This document shows positions 9,734-19,158 of a DNA stretch of 43,356 nt, in pieces. The translations under genes were made by a program, and so were the position numbers. The stretch spans positions 1 through 43,356 of the forward strand of contig JAEDMF010000001.1 in the NCBI GenBank assembly GCA_016303175.1, given 5' to 3'. The stretch comes from Bacteroidales bacterium. Lineage in GTDB: Bacteria; Bacteroidota; Bacteroidia; Bacteroidales; UBA932. The notes under the pieces were generated by a model, which was not told the DNA's origin, did not search any database, and was given only the letters and a program-made list of their open reading frames with translations. Each line of letters starts with the position of its first letter. Positions within the stretch are counted from its first letter, which is position 1.

Positions 9734-11431
9734 ATGATGAAAAGATATTTTGTAATAATCGCGGCGGCCCTTTCCCTGTGCTCCTGCTCTCTGAAGGAAA
9801 AACCTTTCAGCAGTTCGGCCGAGGGTGAGTACTATAAGAATTATACACAGTGCCGCACGGGCGTGAACGCTTGCTACAACCTCATCCGCAGTATTCTGGG
9901 AGGCCACAATGTATGGCTGGCTACGGAATGTACCACGGACTGCATGTACCTCAATTTGTCCACTATGGACAATGCCATACTGAACATTTCCCCTACACGT
10001 CCAGGTGTGGGCGCCGTGATATGGCAGTACGCGTATATGGGTGTCATGCGCTCAAATTCAATGCTTGCCGCAGTGGACGCCTGCCTTGCGGAGGGAGGAA
10101 TCACAGCTCAGGAGGCGCTGTCTTTGAGTGCTGAACTTGTCACTCTGAGAGCCTTTTTCTATTACCTGCTTACCTGCACCTTCGGAGATGTTCCCTATTA
10201 TACGGAGGTGGTCGATGAGAACAATCGTGCGCGCATCGCCTCCCTACCGAGGATGCCTGCCTCCGAAACGAGGGACGCCATCATCGATGAACTGATGCAT
10301 TACGTTATGCCTCAGGACCTTGGCGGTCTGGCCGCGATGCCCTTCAAGCGTTCGTACGATGCCCCTGTGGACAATAGGATGAATGCCCCCATAGCCTTGA
10401 TGCTGGCTGCGAAGATGTGCCTGTGGAACAGCAGATGGGATGACGCGGTCAAGGTGATTTCCGTGTTGGAGGACATCTACGGCCATTATGCCGACAACCC
10501 GGAGGCCTTCGGTGCGGATTATAAGATGACGGATATCCCCTTCAGCCAGAAATATACAAAGGAAAGCATTTTGGAAATACCCAATGTCTTCGAAGAATAC
10601 GGCAATCAGCAGACAGGGTATATAGCCGTGGTGACGACTCCCAGCAAGAGTACTGACGAAGTCGAGGGCGACGAAGGGGAGTACGCCATATCCGATCTGT
10701 ATGGAGGCATAGCCATACCCGAGTTGGGGACCAATGCCCGCATCAGTACCTCCGCCCGTCCCACGAGTTATTATTTTCAGACGGTGCTTCCCTACGACAG
10801 CCCTGACTTGCGTTCGGGCGAATATTCTGCCGGCGCGGAAGAGGCTAGAGGAGGTTCCGGAAACCTGGCTTGGCGCTGGAAGGCTTATGCGAGGGATGAT
10901 ACCCAGCGTCTGCCTGAGGACCACAAGGTAAGGTGGTTCAAGCAGAGTTCCGCCGCCACCGCCGCCAATCTTGACGCCGTGCAGCGCCCCTGGCTTGGCA
11001 ATAAATTCTGGTGCCCCGGAATGTATTATACCATGGACAGCAACAATCCCAAGTTCTTCCGTTTTGCGGATGCCCTGCTGATGATGGCCGAGGCCCAGCT
11101 CCGCAGCGGCAACCTGGACAGAGCCGCCGACTATCTGAATGTCACCAGGGTACGCGCAGGCTTGCAGAAACTCACTCCGGATGCAGTTGACGGCAACGCC
11201 GAGGCCCTTATGGAGGAAATACGCTTGGAGAGGGCGAGAGAACTTTTCGGCGAGTTCCAGAGAAAGTTCGACCTGGTGCGCTGGGGTATATGGTACGAAA
11301 GAACCTTGGCCTACAATGACGGCCTGTATCTGCCGGACTACATAAGGCCCTGTCACAGGTATTTGCCCATTCCTGCAGAACAGGTGACGTATTCCGGAGG
11401 GGCTTTGGACAACAGCGAATATGGAGAATAA
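9734..11431 (+). CDS. SusD/RagB family glycan-binding lipoprotein
   Basis: Surface lipoprotein that forms the lid of the SusC transporter and binds its glycan. The 565 residues begin with a lipoprotein signal (ALSLCSC, Cys19 from the first Met), followed by the typical N-terminal SusD segment and TPR-like helices (ALMLAAKMCLWNSRWDDA), and the family C-terminal stretch RFADALLMMAEAQLRSGN, YLNVTRVRAG, EEIRLERARELFGE and FDLVRWG. The start could be ATG 9734 or 9737 (M-M-K). It lies 8 nt after SusC and 4 nt before the small BACON gene. The identity is certain; the ligand is not. Confidence 0.96.
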   Translation: MMKRYFVIIAAALSLCSCSLKEKPFSSSAEGEYYKNYTQCRTGVNACYNLIRSILGGHNVWLATECTTDCMYLNLSTMDNAILNISPTRPGVGAVIWQYAYMGVMRSNSMLAAVDACLAEGGITAQEALSLSAELVTLRAFFYYLLTCTFGDVPYYTEVVDENNRARIASLPRMPASETRDAIIDELMHYVMPQDLGGLAAMPFKRSYDAPVDNRMNAPIALMLAAKMCLWNSRWDDAVKVISVLEDIYGHYADNPEAFGADYKMTDIPFSQKYTKESILEIPNVFEEYGNQQTGYIAVVTTPSKSTDEVEGDEGEYAISDLYGGIAIPELGTNARISTSARPTSYYFQTVLPYDSPDLRSGEYSAGAEEARGGSGNLAWRWKAYARDDTQRLPEDHKVRWFKQSSAATAANLDAVQRPWLGNKFWCPGMYYTMDSNNPKFFRFADALLMMAEAQLRSGNLDRAADYLNVTRVRAGLQKLTPDAVDGNAEALMEEIRLERARELFGEFQRKFDLVRWGIWYERTLAYNDGLYLPDYIRPCHRYLPIPAEQVTYSGGALDNSEYGE

Positions 11432-11435
11432 GAGT

Positions 11436-11810
11436 ATGAAACGATATGCAATTCTGTTTGTGGCCGCAGTGATGGCCCTGTGTTCCTGCAGCAAGGAATG
11501 GACCTCCGGGCTGGATTTGGGCGTGAACAGCACGCGTGTGAATTTGGGACAGCTCTCGGATGATTTTGTATTGACCGTCTTTTCCAACCAGGCCTGGGAT
11601 GCCGAGGTTGTGGAAGGGGAGTGGCTCTCCTTGAAGGAGACGGGAGGTAGCGGCCTGGGTTATCTCCATTGCTCGGTGACGGATAATCTGGAGAATAATG
11701 CCAGAGTAGCCAAGGTGCAGTTGTCCTGCCCGTCCAGAACCATAGTGGTGAACATCGTGCAGTCGGGGAATGTGGAAACGGCGGCTTCAGTGCCGGATAA
11801 TTTGTTGTAA
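11436..11810 (+). CDS. Small BACON-domain lipoprotein
   Basis: Lipoprotein of 124 residues with signal MKRYAILFVAAVMALCSC followed by Ser-Lys-Glu, which fits a surface-export signal. The mature part is a single BACON-like beta-sandwich: VNLGQLSDDFVLTVFSNQAWDAEVV, then WLSL and a closing strand IVVNIVQSG. BACON domains (Bacteroidetes-associated carbohydrate-binding often N-terminal) usually sit at the N-terminus of larger proteins, so a stand-alone copy is short, perhaps a spacer or binding module for the SusC/D complex. I chose the ATG at 11436 over the in-frame ATG at 11421, which overlaps the SusD gene and would place a charged stretch before the signal. Confidence 0.75.
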   Translation: MKRYAILFVAAVMALCSCSKEWTSGLDLGVNSTRVNLGQLSDDFVLTVFSNQAWDAEVVEGEWLSLKETGGSGLGYLHCSVTDNLENNARVAKVQLSCPSRTIVVNIVQSGNVETAASVPDNLL

Positions 11811-11851
11811 GAAACGGCAGTTTTCAAATGTCACTTGCGAAATCCGAAAGT

Positions 11852-14101
11852 ATGAAAACGAACAAAAAATATATTTCATTGATTATTCTGCTTGCCGCCG
11901 CAGTTGCTTGTACGGTGCAGGATGGCCTGCTTCCTCCCGATGAAATAGGAGTGATTGAGGAGAATGTGGTGCTGGAGAGCGCCCCCGGAGTCTATGGCCT
12001 GAAGGTGCTCAGCGACGGGGTATTTACAGCAAGGCTTGCCGGGGAGGATTCCTGGCTTCGTTTTGAAGGGACTTCCTTACGCAGCATTTCAGGCAGTGGC
12101 GATCTTGTGCTGAATCTGGAATTTGACTACAACAGGGGTCTTTCCAGGACGGCGGTCCTCACCCTGGAGCGGGGCCGCAGGAGTATAGGCGTCAACATCA
12201 GGCAGGAAGGCATATTGTCGGACAAGATAGAGTTAGCCTCCCACAGCGTATCCGTGCCGGAGGACGGACAGGAGTGCTCAGTAAAGATACTTTCTCTTTA
12301 TTCTGACGACGACCTTGTCATAACTGTGGATTATGACGGTACGGGAGGTTGGGTACAGGATGTTCGCAAGGTCAACAACTTTGTGAAGTTCACCGTTGAC
12401 CCTAATCCGTCGGAACTCTCAAGGACAGCCTATGTCACAGTCACTTCAAAGGACGATGATTCGATATCGGATAAGATGCAGATATGCCAGATGGGCAGGG
12501 GCTCCGCGTACACGGAAATGAGCCTTGCCGATTTGAAAACCAAACTGACCGCCGCGGGGACGCTTGTCGTTGAGGAGGATTGGGTGATAGAAGGCGTGGT
12601 TTCCTCGGATGACAGCGAGGGCAATGGGGGAGAGAACTTGAGCGTGTCGGCCTCACTGCAGGATTTCAGCCGTTCTGCCCGGACAGTGTATATCCAGAAT
12701 GCGGAGGCCACCCACGGTTTGAGGCTGCTCTTTGACTCGGCGCAGGACAACATACTCAGGCGTTACGACAAGGCGGAAATTCTGTTGAAAGGGACAAGCA
12801 TAAAACGGCTCGGAGGCACCGCTGAAGATCCCCTGCGTTTTGAAATTACGGGTTTGAAGGCCTCCAATGTCATATCCTCAGCTTCGGGAAGCGCATATGA
12901 TCTGACGCCAAAGGAGAAATATATGGATGAACTTACCGACTCGGACGTGTACACCTACGTTACCCTCAAGGATTGCGAGATACCCGTGCGCAAGGGCCCT
13001 TTTGTGCCCATAGACCTGCGCCACAGGCAGCTCATCCACTCTTATCCTATGGTAATCCGTGACATAAAGGGTTCAACCTCCCATCTGATGACCAATCTCG
13101 GCGCTTCCTGGGAAAGGGACGGAGAGGGCATCCCCCAGGGTTCCGGCAGTATTTCAGGCGTGATTGTGCACGAAAGCTGCGACAATTTCGAGTGGGATGG
13201 CAGCGAGGCTATGCGCCGTCAGCAGGAGGGCATATTGCAGGATTACATCACAGGAATAGGAAATATAGGCAAGTATCAGATACGCCCCATTGCCAAGGAG
13301 GAAATCCGTGTCAGCGACGATTTTGAGGATGGTTTCTCCGGCCTACTTATGGAGCTGCGCTACTACAACAAGAGCAATGCGGAACTGGTCTGCAATGTGT
13401 CCGGCCAGACAATGTATTCCACATATCCGGCCGTTCCGGACCCTCTGTACGACCCTCAGGTCAAGGGAAGACTCTATGTGGTCAACAGCGACGGCAGCAA
13501 GGGGAATATAGTGATATGGCGTGACTGGACGCATCTCGGCCCTTATGAAAACGGCGAGATAACCGACCCTGCCCGGGGCAACGGAGTTTACGATTATTAC
13601 GGAGCCCCCGCCGAGTTCGCTCCCTATTCGCTGGTGTATAACACGGCTTTGATAATGAACTCCTCTGCCTGGTACGCTTCGGCAGGCTGGGGTCCCCAGA
13701 AATACTGGTGTGCCTCGTTCAGCACGGAAGGCCTTACCTCCGCCAACTTCCCCATTTCCGTTCAGATAGGAGCCGAATCGGGCTTGGGCAGGACTGTCGG
13801 AGCGCCGCGCTATTGGAACCTGGAATATTCAGTGGATGGTCAGAAGTGGACGACGGCGGCATCCTATACTGTGCCTGATTTCCCCGTGATAAGCAGCCGC
13901 AAACCCTGGCAATGTCCCGGACCCAAGTACGTGAGCATCAATCTTCCGGAAGATACGTCCCTGCTGGACAGGAACATTGTTTACGTGAGGATGAGACCTT
14001 CTTCTACCCAGGCCGGCACCACCGCTTCTTATGACGGAGGCACCATAGTGGAGGGAAGGGAGACGGCTATGAACTATTTTGCAGTCAGGTACAATAAGTA
14101 A
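11852..14101 (+). CDS. Surface glycan-binding-type lipoprotein with BACON and DUF5689 domains
   Basis: Lipoprotein of 749 residues (ISLIILLAAAVAC). After about 20 residues come two BACON-like domains (around 30-115 and 125-215; WLRF...VNIRQEG and VKFTVDPNPSELSRTAYVTVTS), then a DUF5689-like region (about 230-350: LADLKTKLTAAGTLVVEEDWVIEGVV, IQNAEATHGLRLLF). The C-terminal third has a jelly-roll look with LEYSVDGQKWTTAASYTV and ends with VYVRMRPSS...YFAVRYN. Such proteins next to SusC/D commonly serve as surface glycan-binding proteins or endo-acting anchors. No catalytic pair is recognised. The start is the ATG before MKTNKKY, 41 nt after the previous stop; an in-frame ATG at 11828 is less likely because it pushes the signal inward. 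Confidence 0.75.
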   Translation: MKTNKKYISLIILLAAAVACTVQDGLLPPDEIGVIEENVVLESAPGVYGLKVLSDGVFTARLAGEDSWLRFEGTSLRSISGSGDLVLNLEFDYNRGLSRTAVLTLERGRRSIGVNIRQEGILSDKIELASHSVSVPEDGQECSVKILSLYSDDDLVITVDYDGTGGWVQDVRKVNNFVKFTVDPNPSELSRTAYVTVTSKDDDSISDKMQICQMGRGSAYTEMSLADLKTKLTAAGTLVVEEDWVIEGVVSSDDSEGNGGENLSVSASLQDFSRSARTVYIQNAEATHGLRLLFDSAQDNILRRYDKAEILLKGTSIKRLGGTAEDPLRFEITGLKASNVISSASGSAYDLTPKEKYMDELTDSDVYTYVTLKDCEIPVRKGPFVPIDLRHRQLIHSYPMVIRDIKGSTSHLMTNLGASWERDGEGIPQGSGSISGVIVHESCDNFEWDGSEAMRRQQEGILQDYITGIGNIGKYQIRPIAKEEIRVSDDFEDGFSGLLMELRYYNKSNAELVCNVSGQTMYSTYPAVPDPLYDPQVKGRLYVVNSDGSKGNIVIWRDWTHLGPYENGEITDPARGNGVYDYYGAPAEFAPYSLVYNTALIMNSSAWYASAGWGPQKYWCASFSTEGLTSANFPISVQIGAESGLGRTVGAPRYWNLEYSVDGQKWTTAASYTVPDFPVISSRKPWQCPGPKYVSINLPEDTSLLDRNIVYVRMRPSSTQAGTTASYDGGTIVEGRETAMNYFAVRYNK

Positions 14102-14108
14102 TCCCGAT

Positions 14109-17100
14109 ATGAAACCCAGCTTGAAAATCTGTGATATGCTCAGGCACCTGACGGCAGCGTCACTATGCCTTTTTGCATTCTGGAGCGCTTCGGCTCGTAC
14201 AGTGCGAGTGCACACTCAGGACGAGATGAACAAAACTCCCCATCAGCTTAATTCCCACGCCGGAGAGGAGAAGCACAGCAGCCTCGAGCCCATATACAGG
14301 TACACCAGTGTGCTTAAACCTTCTGCTCTCATTCCGGGAACCGTGCCTGTCGAGCAGCGCAATCCTTGGTATCCGAGAATCAAGTCCCTGCCTGACGGCA
14401 CCTATATAATGACTTATCAGGGTGGCCAGGTTTCTTCCCGCACTTTTTCTTCCTTCAGCTCTGACCTGCTGCACTGGACTATGGGCAAGGTCACATCCAC
14501 CCCGCAGAAGGTGACGGTGGACGGGGCGGAGGATTATACCAGAATGTCGGGTTTCGAGACGGCAGTTCTCAGTAACGGCACCTTGCTGGGAGTCAGGAGC
14601 GTAAGGTCTACAAATGCCTATAAGAAGACCGGGGCGGGCTGTGGCATAGATTGTATGCGCAGTCACGACAACGGCAGAACCTGGACCCGGCCCATAAGGA
14701 TATACGAGGGCCCCAACTGGGAGCCTTACATACTGGAACTTCCCGACAGTACAGTGCAGGTGTATTTCACCGATACGAACCCTGTTTTGGGCAGTTCCTG
14801 CACTAGCGTGCTTGAAAGCCGCGACGGCGGAGTGAACTTCGGTCCCAAGAGCGTAGTCTGCCGCCAGTTCAAGTATTACGACAACAGTTTGAGGGTTTAT
14901 ACGGATCAGATGCCTGTTTTCCGTTTGCTGAACGACGGCAAGACCCTTTTCGGCATAGTCGAGGACAGGCTCGAAGAGGAAGGCCCCGGCACGCCCAGCA
15001 GTTATTACATATCGTTGGTGCGCAATCCGTCCACCCGGTGGGAGCCTCTCGCCTCCTCCAAGGAAGGTCCAGCCGATAAACAAAAGAATATATTGAGGGC
15101 CAACTCCGGCTATGTGGTGACCCTGCCTTCCGGAGAGGTGGTCATATCCACCGGCATAGAAGGCCGCCATTCCGTCAAGCTAGGCAATAGCACGGCTACC
15201 GAATGGAACGGGCGTAACTTCGCTTCGGACTGGCTCCAGCCCTTTGACCTTCGCGGTTGCTGGGGCAGCATCGAGGCCACTGCGGACAAGCATCATATCA
15301 TTTCTTGCATGGACTCGGGAGAGAACGGCATATGCCTGGCCTTGTCTTATTTGAACCACCGCATCACGGCTCCTCTGCAGCAGACAACCCTGGACGGGGA
15401 TTGCGGCGAATGGCTTGGCGACGAAGCCCTTTTCATCGGGTCTGACAGCCCGGTGGAGACCATCTTCCGCGCCAGCCACGATGGCAAGGACCTCTTCATT
15501 GCCGTGGAAATAGTCGGAGAACAGGCGCAGGAGAGTAAAATTAACCTGAAACTCTGTGTCGAGGGAGCCAAACTGAAAAAGGGAAGCTATGCGGATGTTG
15601 CCATTTCCAGCGGCAAGCTGGACAATGCGTCAGTGGAAGGGGTGAGACTGCAAGCCTCCGCCGGTTTCACTTCTGACAACCGTAAAGGTTTTGTATATGA
15701 ACTGGCCCTGCCTCTTGCATCCATAGGAGCTGTTCAAACTTCTGCCCTTTGCTTCTGGGCGTCCGTGGACGGAGACAGCTTCTTCAATGTGTCGGCCAAA
15801 AATCCCTCCACCTGGCAGAGGATAGCTCTCAGTGGAGAAAAGTTGCCCGTGCCCTTCCACACTTCCCATCGGGGATACGAGCAATACAGTCGCCTGCAGC
15901 CTATGCCTGCATATTCGGGACAATTGGACTCCGGCCGGATGCTCAAGGGAGTGCCTCCTTCGGCGAAGGAGCAGCAATTCTGTTGTTATCCTCGTATCAA
16001 GAAGATGGCTAATGGTAGTTACATAATGTTCTATATGGGAGGCCGTTTCGGTTCCAGAATATGGTGCAGCGTCAGTCCCGACTTCAAAGAGTGGAGCGAG
16101 CCGCAAATGCTCTTTTCACCCTACAGGGTGGCCATGGAGGACGGCACCACGGATGTGAGACGTTTCGTGAATCCGGATGCCCTTGTGCTGCCTGACGGAG
16201 AAATAATACTTATATGCTCTTTCAGGGCGGCCGCCCATTACTCCAAGGGGCAGGGCTCGGGCCTTATGATACGCCGTAGCAAGGACAACGGCCAGACTTG
16301 GAGCGAGCCCTATCAGATTTCGGATGTCTGCAACTGGGAACCCTATCTGCTGCTGTTGCCCGACGGACGCATACAATGTTACCTTACCCACGGAGTTCCC
16401 CAATATTGGAATTCAGGTACTTCCGTGATGACTTCGGAGGATGGAGGATACACCTGGTCAGCTCCGATGCGTTGCTGCCGCCAGTACAAGTACGATTATC
16501 AGGGGCAGAAGATATTCACGGACCAGATGCCCTGCTTCAAATTGCTTGCCGACGGCAAGACTCTCGTGGGCTGGATGGAGGCCCGTCTGGAAACCAAGGT
16601 GCCTTTGGACTACAAGGACAAGAATTACTTTGCTTCCTACTGTAAAATGTCCCTTGTTTACAACGATGGCCCGGACTGGAAGGATTTGGGAGAGAACACC
16701 GCAGGCCCCTCGCGCCGCCATTCCAATGTGGATAAGGGTGCGGGCGGATATGTGGTGACTTTCCCCAGCGGAGAGGTGGTCATAGGCTGCGGCAAGAACA
16801 GCATCTACAGGATGAAATTGCTCGATTCAGACGCCCAGCTGGTCAGGGGCGACAATTGGCAGGACAACTGGACTGCGGCTCTGCCCGGGAAGGGCTATTG
16901 GGGCACAATGGAGGTGGACGGCCCCCAAAGTCTGGTGTGCGCTATGCACGAGGACAAGACGGGAGGCATTCAACTTGCCCGCTTCTGGCTCAACCACGTG
17001 CTTTTCGCGCCTCAGGGAGGGATGTCGGAAGACTGCTTCCATCTGTCCACCAAGGAGGCTCAATTGGAAATTCGTGCAGGCCGCTACGACGCTGACCTCG

Positions 17101-17357
17101 TGCTTGCGACGGCCCTTGAGGGCAAGTTCAAGTCTGCGGAAATCAGACTCTGCGCCCGTGGTTCGAAAAAGTACAAAAGCGTAAAAGTGGAAGCTGGGGA
17201 CACCCGTATCTCTATTCCTCTTCAGGAGCTGGAGGGACTTTCGTCGGGTGACGAGGTCTGCATCTTCGCAAGTCTTACCTCGGATTATAATACTGCTACT
17301 TTTACGGGGACTAAGATAACTGACAGCAACACATGGCAAAGAATAGTATTGAAATAA
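14109..17357 (+). CDS. Two-unit beta-propeller glycosidase (sialidase superfamily, GH93/GH33-like) with CBM9-like domains
   Basis: Secreted protein of 1082 residues made of two homologous units. Unit A has a six-bladed-type propeller at about 84-421 (YPRIK, SHDNGRTW Asp-box) and a CBM9-like beta-sandwich at about 426-575 that starts LDGDCGEW and ends NPSTWQRIAL. Unit B has a propeller at about 625-967 (YPRIK, SKDNGQTW, SEDGGYTW) and a shorter sandwich ending DSNTWQRIVLK. Both keep N-W-E-P-Y (Glu205, Glu744) and T-D-Q-M-P...E (Glu285, Glu824), a pair that resembles the two catalytic Glu of GH93 exo-arabinanases more than the Arg triad and Tyr of GH33. The signal is weak but present after MKPSLKICDMLRH. 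Unit A lacks the FVNPDA and SRIW motifs of unit B and may be less active. The stop overlaps the next gene. Substrate unknown. Confidence 0.7.
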   Translation: MKPSLKICDMLRHLTAASLCLFAFWSASARTVRVHTQDEMNKTPHQLNSHAGEEKHSSLEPIYRYTSVLKPSALIPGTVPVEQRNPWYPRIKSLPDGTYIMTYQGGQVSSRTFSSFSSDLLHWTMGKVTSTPQKVTVDGAEDYTRMSGFETAVLSNGTLLGVRSVRSTNAYKKTGAGCGIDCMRSHDNGRTWTRPIRIYEGPNWEPYILELPDSTVQVYFTDTNPVLGSSCTSVLESRDGGVNFGPKSVVCRQFKYYDNSLRVYTDQMPVFRLLNDGKTLFGIVEDRLEEEGPGTPSSYYISLVRNPSTRWEPLASSKEGPADKQKNILRANSGYVVTLPSGEVVISTGIEGRHSVKLGNSTATEWNGRNFASDWLQPFDLRGCWGSIEATADKHHIISCMDSGENGICLALSYLNHRITAPLQQTTLDGDCGEWLGDEALFIGSDSPVETIFRASHDGKDLFIAVEIVGEQAQESKINLKLCVEGAKLKKGSYADVAISSGKLDNASVEGVRLQASAGFTSDNRKGFVYELALPLASIGAVQTSALCFWASVDGDSFFNVSAKNPSTWQRIALSGEKLPVPFHTSHRGYEQYSRLQPMPAYSGQLDSGRMLKGVPPSAKEQQFCCYPRIKKMANGSYIMFYMGGRFGSRIWCSVSPDFKEWSEPQMLFSPYRVAMEDGTTDVRRFVNPDALVLPDGEIILICSFRAAAHYSKGQGSGLMIRRSKDNGQTWSEPYQISDVCNWEPYLLLLPDGRIQCYLTHGVPQYWNSGTSVMTSEDGGYTWSAPMRCCRQYKYDYQGQKIFTDQMPCFKLLADGKTLVGWMEARLETKVPLDYKDKNYFASYCKMSLVYNDGPDWKDLGENTAGPSRRHSNVDKGAGGYVVTFPSGEVVIGCGKNSIYRMKLLDSDAQLVRGDNWQDNWTAALPGKGYWGTMEVDGPQSLVCAMHEDKTGGIQLARFWLNHVLFAPQGGMSEDCFHLSTKEAQLEIRAGRYDADLVLATALEGKFKSAEIRLCARGSKKYKSVKVEAGDTRISIPLQELEGLSSGDEVCIFASLTSDYNTATFTGTKITDSNTWQRIVLK

Positions 17358-19150
17358 TGTTTTCCATTGCCCTTTTGATGGGCATTGCGGCGTGCACCAA
17401 GCCTTCTCAAGGTGGAGGACAGGGGACTTCACCCGAGGAGCCTCTTCTGCATACTGTGTGGGATATGAACTTGGAGGAAGCCGTAATCAACTCCCATGCC
17501 GGGGAGGAACTCGGCAGTGTCCTTCAGCCCATGTATTCGATGAAGCAACTTATCCCACACTCGAAACTGCTTGTGGGGCAGCCTTCGTCCACCATCGGCA
17601 CGAACAATTATTTCAGCTGCTACCCTCGCATCAAGAAACTTAAGAACGGCGCTTTCCTGCTTCTGTACCATTATGGTCAGTACGGCGGCAGAATATGGTG
17701 CAGTACTTCCGACGATTTCAAGACTTGGTCAGCGCCCTATATGCTTTATGAGCCTTATCAGGTATCATTCGCGGATGACAGCGGCAAGAATGTCAGTGAC
17801 ACCCGCCATTTTGTCAATCCCGATGCCGTGGTGCTGGATTCGGGCGAGATACTGATGGTATGCTCCTACAGGGCGGCGAGCCATTACGGCAGCGGTCTGG
17901 ACTGCGGACTCTCCTTCCGCCGCAGCACCAACAACGGCCGCACTTGGTCCCAGCCGCGCGAACTGCCCGTGGGACCTAATTGGGAACCCTACCTCCTCCT
18001 TCTTCCCGACGGCAGACTGCATTGCTATTATACTGACGCCATCCCCCAGACGCGCAACTCCGGCACGGCTCTGATTGTCTCTGAGGACAATGGCCATACC
18101 TGGAGCGAGCCCATACGTGTGTGCCAGCAGTACAAATATGATTACAAAACTGCCAATGCTGAATATTCCAAGTACAATGGCCAGAAGATATACACGGATC
18201 AGATGCCCTGCTTCCGCGTGTTGAACGACGGCAAGACCATAGCCGGGTGGCTGGAAGCCCGCCTGGAGAATCCCACGCCCTCCGATTGCGCCGACAACAG
18301 CACCTACAACAGCTATTGTATGATGTCCCTGGTTCGCAATCCTTCCCTTGACTGGAAGGACCTCACCTCTTATAATGTAAAGGTGGAAGGCCCCTCTGAC
18401 AGGCAGACAAACGTGATGAGGGGGTCAGGCGGATATATTTCCACTTTCCCCAGCGGTGAGACTGTACTTTCTTTTACCGTGGGCAACCTGTTCAAACTTA
18501 AACTTGGAGATGCTTCTGCAAAAAAATTCAGAGGCTCCAAATGGACGGACGATTTGATGCAGGCCCTTGACTATAAGGGCTTCTGGGGTTGTACCGAGGT
18601 CTTCGGGCAGAATTGTATGGCGGTCGGGATGCACAGCAAGGATAAAGGTATGCAGCTCGGGATGATGTATCTGAATCATCGCATAGATGCTCCTTCCTGC
18701 TCTGTTGAGGTAGATGGAGACACACAGGAATGGACAGGTACGAGAGCCTTGTACCTGAGCGCTCCCGACGGGGCGGAGGCCATAATACGCGCTGCCTGTG
18801 ACCCGTCTAACATTTACCTTGCGGTGGAGCGTCTGGACGAGAACGTGGATGATACTGACATACAGAATATTATATTGTCTGCAGGAGACGCCCAATATAC
18901 CTTGAAGGCAGGGCCTTCCGGCGCTTCGTCTTCCGGGATTTCAGGTCTGGAGGCCGTAAGCCGCAGGGCCTCTTGCGACAGGGGCGGAGGATACATATGC
19001 GAAATCCGCATTCCCCGCTCTTCCATAGCGGCGCAGTCTGCCTCCACTCTGCGCATATATGCTGACATTGTCTCCGGGGGGACCAGATATCCGTTTACCC
19101 TTGCGGACACTTCCAACCCTGATACTTGGCAAAAAATAAACCTCAAATAA
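17333..19150 (+). CDS. Single-unit beta-propeller glycosidase lipoprotein, paralogue of the preceding enzyme
   Basis: Lipoprotein of 605 residues (FSIALLMGIAAC) with one propeller (about 95-450) and one CBM9-like domain (about 462-605, VDGDTQEWTG to NPDTWQKINLK). It is close to unit B of its neighbour: YPRIKKLKNG, GGRIWCSTSDDFKTWS, RHFVNPDAVVL, SEDNGHTW, NWEPYLLLLPDGR (Glu218) and TDQMPCF...WLEARLE (Glu308). It also shares the leader NSHAGEE with the start of unit A, so the two genes arose by duplication. Lipid anchoring suggests a cell-surface enzyme while the neighbour is free or periplasmic. The start may be ATG 17333, which gives a positive charge before the signal but overlaps by 25 nt, or ATG 17357 in a TAATG stop-start overlap. 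Automatic calls as sialidase should be read with care. Confidence 0.7.
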   Translation: MAKNSIEIMFSIALLMGIAACTKPSQGGGQGTSPEEPLLHTVWDMNLEEAVINSHAGEELGSVLQPMYSMKQLIPHSKLLVGQPSSTIGTNNYFSCYPRIKKLKNGAFLLLYHYGQYGGRIWCSTSDDFKTWSAPYMLYEPYQVSFADDSGKNVSDTRHFVNPDAVVLDSGEILMVCSYRAASHYGSGLDCGLSFRRSTNNGRTWSQPRELPVGPNWEPYLLLLPDGRLHCYYTDAIPQTRNSGTALIVSEDNGHTWSEPIRVCQQYKYDYKTANAEYSKYNGQKIYTDQMPCFRVLNDGKTIAGWLEARLENPTPSDCADNSTYNSYCMMSLVRNPSLDWKDLTSYNVKVEGPSDRQTNVMRGSGGYISTFPSGETVLSFTVGNLFKLKLGDASAKKFRGSKWTDDLMQALDYKGFWGCTEVFGQNCMAVGMHSKDKGMQLGMMYLNHRIDAPSCSVEVDGDTQEWTGTRALYLSAPDGAEAIIRAACDPSNIYLAVERLDENVDDTDIQNIILSAGDAQYTLKAGPSGASSSGISGLEAVSRRASCDRGGGYICEIRIPRSSIAAQSASTLRIYADIVSGGTRYPFTLADTSNPDTWQKINLK

Positions 19151-19158
19151 CACTCATT

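Noticed and set aside
10244..11587. A 447-codon minus-strand open frame across the SusD gene
   Set aside because: It overlaps two supported genes and its translation shows no family motif; it is a by-product of GC and codon bias.
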